From Balanoglossus misakiensis (lineage: Eukaryota > Hemichordata), in NCBI GenBank assembly GCA_040954595.2, contig CM082586.2, forward strand, positions 496,001-560,000: a stretch of 64,000 bases of DNA, in the 5' to 3' direction. The notes under the pieces are model-generated. The model saw only the letters and a program-made list of their open reading frames with translations. It had not been told where the DNA came from and did no database searches. This document shows, in pieces, positions 10,392 through 24,153 of the stretch; within the stretch, counting starts at the first letter, position 1; the number at the start of each line of letters is the position of its first letter. A program made the position numbers and the translations under genes.

Positions 10392-13300
10392 GTCAGGTGA
10401 GGTTAAAGGCAGAAAAAAAGAGGTCAACTGAGATTAGGTCATCAGCAAGAAGAAATGGAAAGAATATTCTGATACAATCAAGTCTGGCAACTAGAATGAC
10501 TGGTGAAGGAATAGATGATGAGTTCAGGTTATTGTACAAGCTTCATTTTCTATATTTTGGTGTGTGCTTTTCTTTTCTTTCTTTTTGTTTGCATTATTTC
10601 TTTAACCCTTTCACCCCAGTTCCCTCTTAGAGTGTATAGAGGTCCAACCTTTGCATAGAAAACAATGAAAGGGTTAAAACTTTTCCTGCTAGCACGTAGA
10701 GTTATGAGGAATCTTAGCTTTTACTAGTTACTAGTACCTGTGTCTCTGCACTCCATATTCGATCACGCCAGACTCATCATATGCTCATTTATATTTTTCA
10801 ACTGCAAAAGAGTAGAGTACCAAGATGTAAAGTCATGTAGAGGTCATAAAATGAATATTTAGCACCCATAGACATATGATCTGATTTCTATGAAACAGGT
10901 ATGCTTTCCTGAAGATGTCAGGCGGGCTTCATGAAGGTGGTATCCATGGTGATGCCGTATCCATAGCAACAAGTGGGGTTAGTGGCATCATCAGCTCATC
11001 ACCGAGTGTTGTGGTCCAGAGAGTAGATTCGGACATTCCCACTTGGAGTTTGACAGCAGCAGACACTCTGGATGAGGTAAGTCAACCTTAAAAATTAAAT
11101 TTACAACAACAACAACAAATTGTCGAAAGAGGACAGTGTTTCACTGTGCATTCCATGACTATTATTTTAAATAATATAAAAAATCATTTACCTTTGAAAA
11201 GTTGGACATTTGTTAAAAGTAACTGAATATTTTGTTCATGTAATTTTCTCCCTCACAGGCAAAAGACAGCCATCCATATATGGACATCTCGACAGAGAGC
11301 TTTTTGGCTGATGATCCATTGAAACAAATCGAAGTACTCAACTCAGATCAGTCCAAGCCCTTTGATAATAATGATCCAATTCAAAACATGCTGACTGATG
11401 ACAATCCAATGTTGAGTGGGGGCTCTCTGAATGAAAGTGCTAATGATTTTTTGTTGGACAATGAACTCCCTTTGGTGAGGAGTGTCTTTGATAGCTCTGG
11501 AACGAGCCTTAGCACGAATAATCCGTTTGTGGATGAATCGGGAAGCCTTCTCCACGAGGGAAGTCTGGATAATGTGATGAAGGATCATAATTATGTTAAT
11601 TTTAGTGATGAGATGGGTATGAAGACGGAGCGTGACTCTGGCCGCAGCGGCACAAGGGTAGCAACTCGCAGTATGAATCAAAGGCGTAATGTCAGGGGTC
11701 AAGGGTCAGAGGTTGTCAAACGGGAACTGAGAAGCAGTGGTAGGAATCAAAAAGAGAGTGCCACCACACCTACCAGATCAACGGGCAAATCACCAAACAG
11801 TCGAGACAACCAGCCTTCAAAGAGAGCAAGTCGCGGAGAGAAAGCGAGTCAGTCAGGAAGTGAAACGGAGACCAGGCGGACATTGAGAAGTTATGGTAGA
11901 GTGAAAACAGATGATAAAACCGTTTCTAAGGCGAGGCCGTCTGAAGACTCAGAAGAAGAGGTGGAAGGAAAGTCTTTGAAGAAAATTCAGGAGGAAATTC
12001 GGAAACACAAGACAAAGAAGGGTAGCGATGTTGAAGAGAAGCATAAAGAAGAGATAAGGCATCAAAAAGTTCGGAGGAGCAGTTCGAGTGAGAAACATCT
12101 TAAAGAAGAGTTTTCTCCCAGAGAGAGGCGATACAGTGAAGGGGAGAAACACAGGCTGGAGAGACAACATAGTCATGGAAATAAACCAGACCAGAACAAA
12201 GAACATGAAACTCATAGAACACAGCATGTTAAACATAGAGAACATGACAGACATGAAGAACATACGAAACATGATCCTCATAAACCAAAAGAGCATAACG
12301 AACATGGTAGAAGAAGGTTGTCATCAATGTCGGATGAGCCCATTTTGTTCACCCCAGACGTGGTCATGAAATCTCTGAAAGACCCCCACGTTGATGATAA
12401 AGACACAAAACATGAGACAGTTAAAAGGGTTGGGGAAAGGAGTAAATCGGAGGTGAGACAGGATTCTGTGAAACTTGATGGTCATACTCATGATGGTAAA
12501 CCTCAAGATTCAAAACATGATGATGACTCGAAAGATGCAAAGCATGATGTCCACGACAGAGATCAAAAACACGATGTAAACCCCAGTGATTCAAAACATG
12601 ACAGCAGCTCAAAAGACTCGAAGCATGACACTGAAGATCAAGAAAGTCCTCAAGACGAAGATGCCAACAAGAAGGATGCTGTGAAAGAAAAAAGCAGAGA
12701 GACAAAAGGTAGGGCACCAAGGCAACATTAAAATTCTCTACAAAAATCCAAGAAAAAAAATCAATAAAATACTACAAAAGTAATTCATCTATTTTATAGT
12801 TCTGTGCTCAGAAAAAGAGTTGAAATTGGCATGAATAACATGAAAATGAGGATACATTGGGAAATATTTTATTTGTGGACCGTTCCATTGCTGAAATGCA
12901 TGCTGGGAGCAACAGGTGCTGATTGCCATGTTCATAATATTCAAATGAGGAGGTCAAAGTACCACAGATGTGCATATTATGGGCTGTGTGCATAATGAGG
13001 TAGCAGTTTCAGTGTGTGCGTGTTGGGGTTCTGTGTGCTGTCAATCATGCTTTATTTGCAGTGGTACTGCGAGGTAGGTCAAACACAATTAAGAACCCAT
13101 CTATATTGTGCCTCCGTGTATCTCTCTCTCCTATTTTATGAGGCACTTTGTTGTTTTTGATGGCGTTTCTGCAATGTACAAGCTGAAAAAATACCATGTT
13201 GTGGATTTCAACCATTAGGATAAAATGATAATTTCCACAATAACCAATGTGATAAAATTCTATTTTAAAACAATAACAGTCTCTTCTATCCAAACCATCA

Positions 13301-16300
13301 AATAAGCAATTACTGCATGATTTTAACAGCTGATTAATTTATTCTCAGAGTTGTTAATTGCCATTTTAATTGATTGAAAAATATCCAGCTGTAGTTTTCA
13401 TGTGTATTTCTTAATTTTTGTCTCATCAATAAATTTAGCAAAAAGATCTACACTAAATTTGACAAAATTGTTGCAAAACAGTCTTGAAATGCATTTCGGA
13501 ATTAAAGTAAATTTTAATACTAGGAACCAAAGCAGTGCATAAATGTGCCCATTGTTTAAATAGAAATTACGTATTAATAAAAAGGTTAAATGCAAGATAT
13601 GTCTATAGAGAATGCCGGGAACAGGTTGATATAAAACGTTTGGGTCAAACTGGGATATTGCAGCAGTTCCTTGAAATATGATACATCTTTTGTGCTAGAT
13701 CTGTGGTGTTCTCAGAAACATGATTTATTGAATGACCCAGGATTTCTCTCTAGCTTTTTGGCTCATATTCCCTTGTTGACATGTTGGCATCCTCTAGCAA
13801 TTTGACAATGGGGGTGAAAGGGTTAAAGAAATGTCAAGCATCTGAAATCTGCAAGTTGCATGTTTGGGTTCAGCCTCCCAAGAACTGCCGAGACTTACAA
13901 AAACATTGTGTATTTTTTGTGGTTGTCTCATAGATTCACAAGACGATGATGTAGACAGTGAAATATCATTAACGTACTCTGATGATGAGAACGATAGCGA
14001 TTGGTGCAGTGAAGATGATCCTGACAGACTTTGGTGTATCTGTAGACAACCACATGATAACAGGTAACTTTATATCAGCAATTTCATTTTCTGCACTGTA
14101 TGCTTTGTTAGATTGTTGTTAGATTTATGCAGATTATGGGGTCAGAGGTCATCTCAAAGATATTGAAGTCTTCAGAGAATGTTCATGTCAGTTTGTGACG
14201 TGAAATCCTGTTAGACACATTTATTTTGTTGATTTTCAGCCATTCCATAAATAAAAGGAAATAACCGTGTGGTGATAAAAATTGAAGCATTGTCTCTTTT
14301 TGTCTGGAAAGTCATTTGATCGAAGAAGAAAATGGTGGAATTGCCCCCTGCATTTTTAATGTCTCACACATATGGTCAGCCATAAATAGATTTTGGTTTC
14401 AGGTAATATAACAGGATTATTTGAAACCTGTGACGTACATGTAATCAACCCACAACTGTCTGATGATTTTTTTCATTTTAACTGCATGACCAGTCAAGTT
14501 TGAGAGAATTAAAGAAAATCTGACCTATTTTTAGTGTTGGAAATGTTGGTGAAATCATTGAACTGTGTTCAGTAATAAATTTCACTGAAAATATGTGGGT
14601 ACGTCGATTTTGTGTGTTTACACGTGTCAGTACCCTGAGTTAAGAAATATGAACTCACAAAAACAGTGTTTATGTCTATCAGAAATTCCGCACCACAATA
14701 TTTTACATTTAGCGTGTAGATGGCAAAATTTCAACATTAGGCTGTGGCATCACACAGTTTATTCCTGGGTCATCTCATATATTTTCTCTCTTTTCCCTTT
14801 ACTGTCCCGACTTCATCCAATCTGTCAATCTTCTATCTCTCACCCTAGATCTAAAAACAGGTGAGTTTGTGTTGTCATGGTATCACCTTTCTGTTTTCAG
14901 AAAAATTGATGTGTTTAACAGTTGACATTGTGGTCCCAAACAAGGGTATTCAATCCTTGTAATGGGCAGTTTTATTTTACGGGCAAAATGTCAATTTTGT
15001 AAATAGAAAAGTGTTCCTTGCATGTCACTTGAAAAAATGGACCAATGAACAAAGCTGTTATATCTCTCTCTACTGTAGGTTCATGATCTCATGTGACAAA
15101 TGCTCTGAGTGGTACCACGGTCATTGTGTTGGCGTCACTAAGAGACAAGGCAAAGAAATGGAGCGTACAGGGGATCGTTATGTTTGCCCTCCGTGTGTTG
15201 AGAAAGACAAAAAGGGGAAAGATCCCCAACAGCCTGGTCATCATGATGAGGGCCAAACAAAGACAAGTGATGATGCAGTCAAGAAAAAGAAGATCAAGAT
15301 CTTCAAAAAGGTGAGTTGGAACAACTTTTCTTGTTTCAAATACTTGAAATGGTGTATATTGCCATCTCAGATTAGAAACAGAAAGCTGCAAGGAAAATTC
15401 TCTTGCACTAGAATATTACATGTCCATGTCCTTTCATTCTGCAGCCGGTTCCTAAGCAACACTGTATCGGGTCAAACTGTGAACACTGGGCCAAACCGAA
15501 TACTGTCTACTGCAGTAATGAATGCATTGCCAGACATGTCCGGGAATCTCTGAGGATTATTGAGAGAGACAGAGAAAAGACGCTGGGTGTCAAATCAAGA
15601 CAAGAAAACAAGGTGTGTATATCAAGGTGTGGAAGGTGGCTGCTGCTTGTATTAACGGTGAGGTTATCAGAATAAAATAACACAAAAAAGCATGAAATTT
15701 GTCTTTGTTCCTTCAAGAACTCCGAAATAATCTCTCGTTTCATATTGATGTTTTTAGAGTGGTAGTCAACCAGCCAACTTGAAACTGAAACGCAGCGACG
15801 CCGTGGCTGTTGTGGAGAGACATACTGGGAAAGTGGTGGCAGGATTAACGGCACCAACTGTAGAGAATCTTTTATCTTGGATCACAAATCATTCTACATA
15901 TGAAGTACTGAGGCCTGGAACACAGCACAGCTATGACGTGTCTGCCGCTGCTGGTAAGAGTCTTTCATCAAATTTGAAATATCTTGAATTTAAACAGTGT
16001 CACTGAAAAGTCCAAAAGATGTTGAGCTATCAAACAAAACTGACTCCTTTCTTGTTTCTGTGAGCAGCCAGGGAAAAAGAACGAGAAAGAGAGAAAAAGG
16101 AGAAGAAAGAGAAGAAGGAACGAGAGGAGAGAGACCGGCGAGAGAGGGAGAGGGAAGATCAGGAAAGGAGAGATCGGGAGAAACGGGAAAGGGAGAAAAA
16201 GACGAGAGACAAGGAAAAACGGAGAGATAGGAAAGAGAAAGAATACGAGCATAGCAAATCCTCAATGGCATTAAAACAGGCACAGGACAGTCTTTCTGTC

Positions 16301-19300
16301 AGACAGAATGTCCGCAAAACGTTGAAAGATTTGCTGATTGAAAGGTAAGAAATGTTTTCATCTTATATACACTGATTATTGTTCCTATTGCATCTAATAG
16401 TATGTACATTATGTATGTATGTTTAAACTGACTGTCACTTGATCTTGTGTGTCAAAGGTCAAAGGGAGCCAAGGACATCAAAGTGAATCAGGATGAAATT
16501 GAGAAAGTGGTCAACAGAATAGAATACTATCTGTTCAAGCTATTCCAAGATACTGGTCAAAGATATAAAGCTCGATATAGAACTCTGATATTTAACTTAA
16601 AAGACACCAAAAATAGGGTAAGTTTTGCTAATGTTTTTCATGTAAAATTATAAGCATCTAATGAGATAATTAAGATGAAGTAAGATTCAAGTAACTATAC
16701 AAATAACATTAGTAACAAATTGTGTGAAAACATGTTTTTGTTGTGGATTTTGTCACCAACAGGGTTTATTTCGACGTGTATTGAATGGTGATATTGCACC
16801 GTCCAAGTTAGTGAAGATGTCGTCCGAACAGCTGGCATCCAGAGAGTTGTGTGAATGGAGAGAAAGAGAAGCCAAACATGTGAGTTAGTCATACTGACCT
16901 GTTACCTTGGTTACTTGTTAAATATTTTGAACAGTGCTCTCATGCACTGATTTTTGAGGTTTGAACAGCGTGGAATTGAATCTGATTTGTTTCCTGACAG
17001 ACACTTGAAATGATCAAGGCAGAAGAGGAGGCTAAGCAACAAGCCATGGTTCATATCACCAAGAAAACACACAAAGGAGAGATCGAGATTGAAGAAGATA
17101 GTCTTTCCAACTTAGAGGTAATGTGTAATTAAAAAGACTGTCTTATATGAGTAATTTAGCTCCTTCGAGCCCAGTTAGCCATATGTGAGATGTAAATGAT
17201 TGTATAAACCAATTCTGTCAATCCTCTTTGATGTATAGGCACCACCAGAGAAAGCTCAGCCAGAAAAGAGTCAACCCAGTGATCACATAACCGCCATGCT
17301 AAGTGACACCACAGATCAACACAGGACTCACCTCTTTGACCTCAACTGCAAGATCTGTACAGGCAAGATAGCACCCCCAACAGACGAACCTGTCAAGAGA
17401 CCCAAAGTGGTGATCGGCACTCCAGCCAAGTCCAGCAGTGGTCAGGATGGGTCATCGGTCAAATCGGAGGAAAACAGTGCCAGCAGCAGCACGATGATCG
17501 AATCTCCGCACCATTCCATGTCCAAGGAAATCATTTCTATCAGGTAGAGAGTTGAAGTCTGTGATATTTTTTCTGCAATAGTCTTACACGGCATACTAAG
17601 AATGTTGTTAATACTTGATAGAGCCAAACTGACCATGCCTGACCTTCTCTTGCAATTTCAGTCCAGAACTCATGTCGTCAAGTCCTGCAGAAGAACCATA
17701 CAAACCCAGTCCTACCAGCATGTCAGTGTGGAAGGGCTTTGTCTCCATGCAGAATTTAGCCAAGTTTGTATCCATTGCATACAGAGTGTCTGGTCCAACA
17801 GAGCATCTCATAACAGTAAGTCACCTTGTTTCTGGCTTCTGTCAATTTATTAAATAAATCTGATTTTCAAAACCTTTCTGGATTCTGTCAAGCTAAGTTA
17901 TGCAATCTTCAAGTGCTAATATTTTCGATCTCTTTTTCTTTCACATTACAAGGACCTGCCAGACACAATCCACTTGTGTGGCCGAATATCCTTCGAACAA
18001 GTGTGGGACTACATCGGTAAAATCCGCAACTCTGCAACGAAAGACATCTGTGTCATACGTCTGCAGGCAGCAACGCAGGATGAGAAAATGTCATATATTA
18101 CTCTGTATTCCTACTTCAATTCTCGCAAGAGATGTGGTGTGGTGGGCAACAATACAAGACACGTCAAAGACATGTATCTGATACCACTTGCATCTCATGA
18201 TAGGATACCGTCTGTACTGAAACCATTTGATGGACCAGGTGAGAGAATATTTTGGGGCCGAAAGCACAAATAGTATGAACTGCAAATTTTTACAATAAGG
18301 CCACAAATCAAGACTGACTACATTGAAAATGTTTGCCATTGAAAGTCATGAAATAGCATACACCTATTGACCAGCTACAAGTTTGTAAACATGCCAACAT
18401 TTACTAATGCAGTTGCCTTCAATCCACACAGGGTTAGAAGAACCACGCCCTCACATGCTTCTTGGTGTGATCATCAGACAGAGGCGACATCGACACAGTC
18501 TACCATCTGATTCTCTGCCGATAAGTCCCAGACCTCACAAACGTCGACACACCATCGACCTGGACGCAGGCACTTCCTCTAAACGTCGCGTCTCAGAAGA
18601 TGATCGTAACGAGTCTCAGTCTCCACCGTTGTCGTCTGTGACCGAGGAGTGTGTGTTAAAAGAAAGGGAGGAAGAGATCAGACGCAAAGCACAGAGGGCG
18701 CATCAGCATAAAGTTTTCATCTCTGAAGAACAGTATAACGATCCCATTGTACGACAGTATGCAAATGCTGACCCTTCAACCTTAGTTGCCACGGGAAACA
18801 CTATGGAGGAAGCCTACTCACCAGGGCAGGAGTATGAAGCAGAGGAAGAAGCAAAGCCGTATGACCCCACCGATGATGTCATGGATGAAGTCAGTGATGA
18901 TGACGTCAGTGACATCATGGATGTCAGTCAGAATTCTCCAACCATTCAGGATGCTGGAATTGGTTTAGGTGAAGAGGCTATACCAGGTAGTGGTTCAGTG
19001 ATTGGTGCTTCAGGACGGATTTTGCCAGGTGTTGGAGTCAGTTCAGCAAGTCAGAGCAGTGTGGGAGTGACCTCTGAATCTGAGAGTGAACTCACAGCCG
19101 TGACGGCAGATCCCAAACTCTCTGAGCAGCAAGAAAAACTAGAATCTCTTGCTAAAGAACTTGAAATGGCCAAAAAAGCACTCCTGGAAACTCAGATCCA
19201 GAACCTGCAAGCCGATATATCGAGGACATCAAGCACGTTGGTTTCTGTTGCATCTCAAGCATTGGAAACCAAAGATGTGAAGGAAGGTACATCCAAGATA

Positions 19301-19936
19301 GAAACTATTGTGTCGTCATCTTCCAAAAGAATGACTGCAAGTGATGATGCAGAGAAGTCAATGTCTTCAGAAGATGACCAACCAATCACAATTCCTGGAC
19401 TTGGTTTTGACACGTCATCATCCTCTCAAAGTTTCCTTTCCCCGCCGCAAGATTTTCTAAGTCCAAAACATGTCCACCAAGACGCTGCAGCCAGTGTGGA
19501 TGGTTCTTCGTGGTCTGTTCCAAGTCATCCGACAACATCCAGTCATTCAGACCAAGGACATGAGAGCGCCATCAGGAGGTCATCTTCAGAAGGATCAAGT
19601 TCATCCCATAGAGACTCTTCAGACAGAGACAGGGGACAAACATTTACATCCTTCGATGATCGCCCATTTGTTCGCTATGAATACGACAAAGATGGGCGCA
19701 GAATTAAAAAAGACAGTGGGGAGAGACATGAGAGAGAACGGGATCGCAGTCACAGAGATTATGACAGAGACAGAGATCGTGATAGGGATCGCGATCGAAG
19801 CAGGGGATGGGGACGAGATGAGAGAAGGTGGCAAGAAAGTCGTGGAAGCAGCGGCCACAGATCTCATGACAGAGACAGTAGAGATAGACATGACAGAGAC
19901 AGATGGCGACAAAGTAAAGATCGTCATCGCAGATAA
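10392..19936 (+). CDS. DIDO1: DIDO1/PHF3-type protein: PHD finger, TFIIS central and SPOC domains
   Basis: Exons: 10392-10527 (tentative), 10899-11076, 11259-12708, 13934-14063, 15079-15310, 15445-15612, 15758-15953, 16068-16344, 16458-16617, 16763-16879, 17001-17117, 17239-17543, 17662-17815, 17953-18238, 18432-19936. From the ATG at 10915 the frame gives 1,752 residues; an ATG at 10496 in the tentative exon would add 16. Domain order: Ser/Glu/Lys-rich N-terminus; PHD finger around 572-620 (LWCICRQPHDNR then CDKCSEWYHGHC); a family Cys cluster HCIGSNCEHW; a charged ER/EK helix; TFIIS central domain around 850-965 (VRQNVRKTLKDLL); HRTHLFDLNCKICTG; SPOC domain around 1125-1265; and an Arg/Asp-rich tail. 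This order defines the DIDO/PHF3/SPOCD1 group, which reads chromatin and binds phosphorylated RNA polymerase II CTD through SPOC. Orthology to DIDO1 rather than PHF3 is uncertain, since an invertebrate gene may be co-orthologous to both. Confidence 0.93.
10602..10677. repeat. Short terminal-inverted-repeat element, copy A
   Basis: The sequence runs from TTAACCCTTTCACCCC to GAAAGGGTTAA, with AGAGGTCCAACC in its core. The same layout recurs at 24064, 28951 and 31150, and as partial copies elsewhere. No coding capacity; probably a very small MITE. Confidence 0.65.
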
Positions 19937-21746
19937 ATATGTAGCTAGAGTTGAGATTTTTTTTCAAGTTTTGTATAACTGTAGTTTCTTCATATTTTGA
20001 AAGCTGGTTGTAGTCTGAGATCCATTCTTGTTCTGTTACTCTTGTGTAACTAGTTAAGCTGATAGAAAACCTTTATGTGGTTGAACAAATTTCCACCAGA
20101 AATCTCTTAATGTGAAAATGACCAGCAAGCAAAATGTATATTTTAGTACTAATTGTGCCGGCCTTAATTCTGTAAATTATATCAGAATTCCAATTTCATA
20201 TTTTGAAGTTTTGAACTATTCATGTGTTAGTACTGTCATATTTCATGTGTTTTAAGAAAATTTCAGACAGTTAGTGAGTGAAATCGGAACTCATTTCATG
20301 TCTATTTTATTTTTCAAAATTGATTTATATCTGAGGCCATTTGACAATAGGTTTTATCTGTAGAGGACTCGGAACTTGTAATGGTGAATTGCATCTTTAA
20401 GTTATAGTGTATTAAAATGTTCTTTTAGAAATCTTGGAATATTATATGCATGCATTGGTTATATTGAGAATCAAGATGGCTGCTACCCTTAGCAACCATT
20501 TGCAAGGAACCAATATGGCTGTCATGAGACCAACTGAATATTCAAACGATGGGCATTCTTTGGAGGTTGACCCACAGCAAAACTTAACAATATTTCATTT
20601 AGTTTATTCTTGGTTAGATCAGTCAGCAAATTTATTATACAAATTTAATACTGTTAGGAGTAAAACTAAAATGGCAGACCTCCTGAGACCACTGCCAGCA
20701 ATTACAAAATTCAAAGGACCTTACAGACATAACCACTGAAATTATTCAAAAGCTGATGTGCAATTTTATGTTATGGAAAAAAGTGAACATTTTGATTTTT
20801 GTGATGATTTCTCAGTCTTTATGTGACAAATTGTCTTCTTGTGCACCAAATGAACAGACAGATATATACTCAATTAAAAGTGTCAGCACTATCATAATTA
20901 GCTGTTTGATTTTGAAACTGAAATGTTTTGTCAGACTTTTTCTGACAGGGAAATGTAAATTTGTTTACTGCGACAGCTCTTAATGATACAAGGCATTCCT
21001 CTATCACCACTAGCTTTTGTTTAAAATGTTATACTTGAAAATATTTTCAAGAACATAGCTGCTGTCAAGGGAGTTTTGTTTCCAAATGTTCACTACTAGT
21101 ATTTTAGTACAACTGCTTCAAAAATAAATGAATTCTGTGATCAGTGAAGAGAAATGTGTTTGTGTCTTCTGGTAGAAAGCAACCAGTACTTGTATATGAA
21201 TTTATCTTTGAGCATTAATTCTATTGAAACTTTATCAAGTGCAACGCTTGATATGTTTATTGATGACCCTGTGTTGTTATAAAGAACCAGGGAAGCATTT
21301 GCTGGACCTTGTTACAAGTATTAATCTGCATGTTGAAATCTCAATTGTATGAGACTGTGTAAATACTTGCAGCCAAGTCTAATGTTTGATAGACATGAGC
21401 TGTCCAATAAATGTTTTTCATCATATCAACCGTTTTTCTGGAGATATTATTTGGGACACTGACATGGTGTTTGGTCAATCACCTGAACAGTTTGAGAGTT
21501 TGTTTATTGCAAGTTTATGTTTTACCCAAGCAGAATCTCTCCACAGATATCAGACGGCCATCTTTCATTGATTGCCATTAGTCAGACAACATTTTATCTA
21601 TTCGTAAGTCTTATTATTAGGGATAATTATAGTCTACTTACGTAAATACTCAACTGCACTGCCATCCTACAGTATGTTCAAATCTCCCTATGACAGGTTG
21701 TCAAATGCACCCATGTAGTTGTACTATGGTTTGTCGTATTGCCTAG

Positions 21747-21887
21747 AATGTGAAAGGTATTGAGGAGTTAAAGGAGGTCATCTGGCAACCTTTCCTGTAC
21801 CCATGTGTGCAGAATATGAGAAAGAAACAAGCTGAGGTCAGCTCAATATTTGAAAGACATGCCAAGGGGTTTCTTCAGTTTTCTCAG
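21747..21887 (+). other. Exon-like open segment, 47 codons, unidentified
   Basis: A 141-bp stretch is bounded by an AG acceptor-like site and a GTAAAC donor-like site, and is open in phase 0. It reads like ordinary protein, with ELKEVIWQPFLYP near its start and an amphipathic charged stretch after it. No neighbouring exons were found and I do not recognise the family. It may be an alternative exon, a relict of a lost gene or chance. Confidence 0.25.
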
Positions 21888-24063
21888 GTAAACTGGCACT
21901 GTTGGTAAATTTATATCCAGTTTTAGAAGTTCGGTATGTTGAGTGTCAATACCACTCCTTGTATACGCTTACCCGTGCGATGTATTAAGCCTTGACCATC
22001 GTGAAATGTACTCGTCATCAGAAATCTACACACTCATACAGCTACATTGTATCAGCCATTTCTGCTAATGGTGCATGGTCTGTTGCTAAGCCTATATACG
22101 ACATAAATCGTGAAGAAACCAAAACATTCGAATCCACTAACCTCATTAGACGCTTAAAATTCGCCAGAGTTTTCCGGAAAGCTGAAAACTGTAGGAGGAA
22201 CATCATTTTTCCAAGACTATATTGGGTTGATTCACAACGCACGCAGACGATTTTTTTTCTATACCAGACTGTAGGTGGCGCTTTTCTCTGCGTTACAGAC
22301 TCTAGATGGCGCTCTATTTGATTTAGATGAAATGTACACATCAAATTAAGTGCTTTTATAAGGTCATAAATTTATTACATTATTACAATTACATTGGAAA
22401 ATAGCTAGTAAAAGCCACTTATACTATAGAACATATTCGTGACCCCAAAAATATCTCATTTGGAATTTGACTACTGTGTTTTACTACTATATAAAACTAA
22501 AACACGATAAGTTTACAGGCAAAGCAAGCAAATCACACAAATTTTCACGAACAAAAATGAGAATTGTTCCTTGAAGTGTACTTCCATTATCAGCAGTGTA
22601 CTTTAATGAGGACATAAATCTCTTGTTTCATGTGAACGAAGAAATCTATTTTGCTTACAGATGTGAAACCAGCAGCTGCCACACATTTATATTTTGTGTA
22701 CTGGGGGTAATTTTTTATCAATTGCAGCACCATTAGACCAGCCTGCAGGATTTTGTACACAACATGTGCATACAGGCTTTTGTGGGAAACAGAACTCAAA
22801 TACCAGAGTTGGGCCTATACAGTGAATTACCGCATGATACAAAAATACAAATAAATTATCAAAAATACACAGGTACTATCTCTGTAAGTTCAAGGTTCAC
22901 ATTTAAACAATTCAGATTGAAACCTGTTTTCCAATTTGCTAAGACTGGGGTAACATTGTGTTGGCCCATTGTTAAGGTACTTGAGTCCAAGTATTGTTTC
23001 TGTAGCTGCCTGGTCTGTTGTTTACATGGTGTCTGGCTGTTCGCTAATGAAGTATGACAATAGGGTGTGGAATAGGCTAACTAAGGTTGGTCCCTGGGTT
23101 TTCCCAGAGCTGACCCAATGCCAACCTAGCTGGAATCAGAGTTCCTATCTGTACTGTACAAATTACAGAAACTGTCACAAGATTTCATGATGATTCTTGG
23201 TTTCCCAGTTAAATTATTGTTTTGTGCCCCGTCCACATTATGGCATTAAATGTCAACATTTATATATATAAAAAAGCCTCAAGATGCTGGTCACCCTTTG
23301 GATGTAACAGATGACCAGCCCCTCCACTAAGAAGGTCAAAAGGACCATGAGTTAATTAAACCCTTGGCTGAAAAGCTCCATATACAAGGTCAATGACCAT
23401 TAGTAATGTCCAATAACATACATGTAATAACTAGTAATGTCCCCCTACATCCCATAGCATGGGGCAATCACAACATATATCTTTTACCAAATGCAATATG
23501 TGTTTGTCGTTCTTATTTTTATTCCAAAATATTTGCTGACAATCATGAATTTTATAGTTTGGTAGAGTTGTATGCCAGTCGCTTTATCAGACTAACTTAA
23601 CTGTATTAAAATCTACTAGTGTGGCCCTTAAGGCTATGTTATTCTTCTGGTATAGATTCCATAGACAATCATGTATGATATTTGGTCAGCCCTACACTCT
23701 ATGTATGCATTCTATGTATGAATTCATTGAAGACTTAGGAAAGAATTAAACATTTCACAAGAATTTATAATTAATCAGCTTTTGCACATTGTATACAATA
23801 CTACACTAATATATTAACATCATTCTTGTTGATGCAACAGATAATAAATTTCCCATTCTAAATTTGAAGTATTCTCTACATAGTTCTGAGATGCATACCC
23901 GTTTAATACAATTTCTTTGCAAGTCTGTGTAGCAAAACATGAAAATATGTAAGCCTCATATATTTATATTACTACAATACAATGTTTTATGACATTAACA
24001 GTCATTAAATCATTGTAATGCCGTAGCAATTTCTACATGGAATTGTTTATAGATTCAGTCATT

Positions 24064-24153
24064 TATCCCTTTCCCCCCATTTCCCTGTATAGAGGTCCAA
24101 CTTTACCATTGCAAACAAGAGGTTTGGACCAAACCATGGCGGTGAAAGGGTTA
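24064..24153. repeat. Short terminal-inverted-repeat element, copy B
   Basis: Begins TATCCCTTTCCCCCC and ends GGTGAAAGGGTTA. The core has AGAGGTCCAAC and its partial inverse GGTTTGGACC, like the copies at 28951 and 31150. Confidence 0.7.

Noticed and set aside
15968-16283. Phe/Leu/Ser/Pro-rich frames opposite the charged DIDO1-like exon
   Set aside because: They are the antisense of an AGR/GAR-rich exon encoding an ER/EK helix, whose phase matches the flanking exons.
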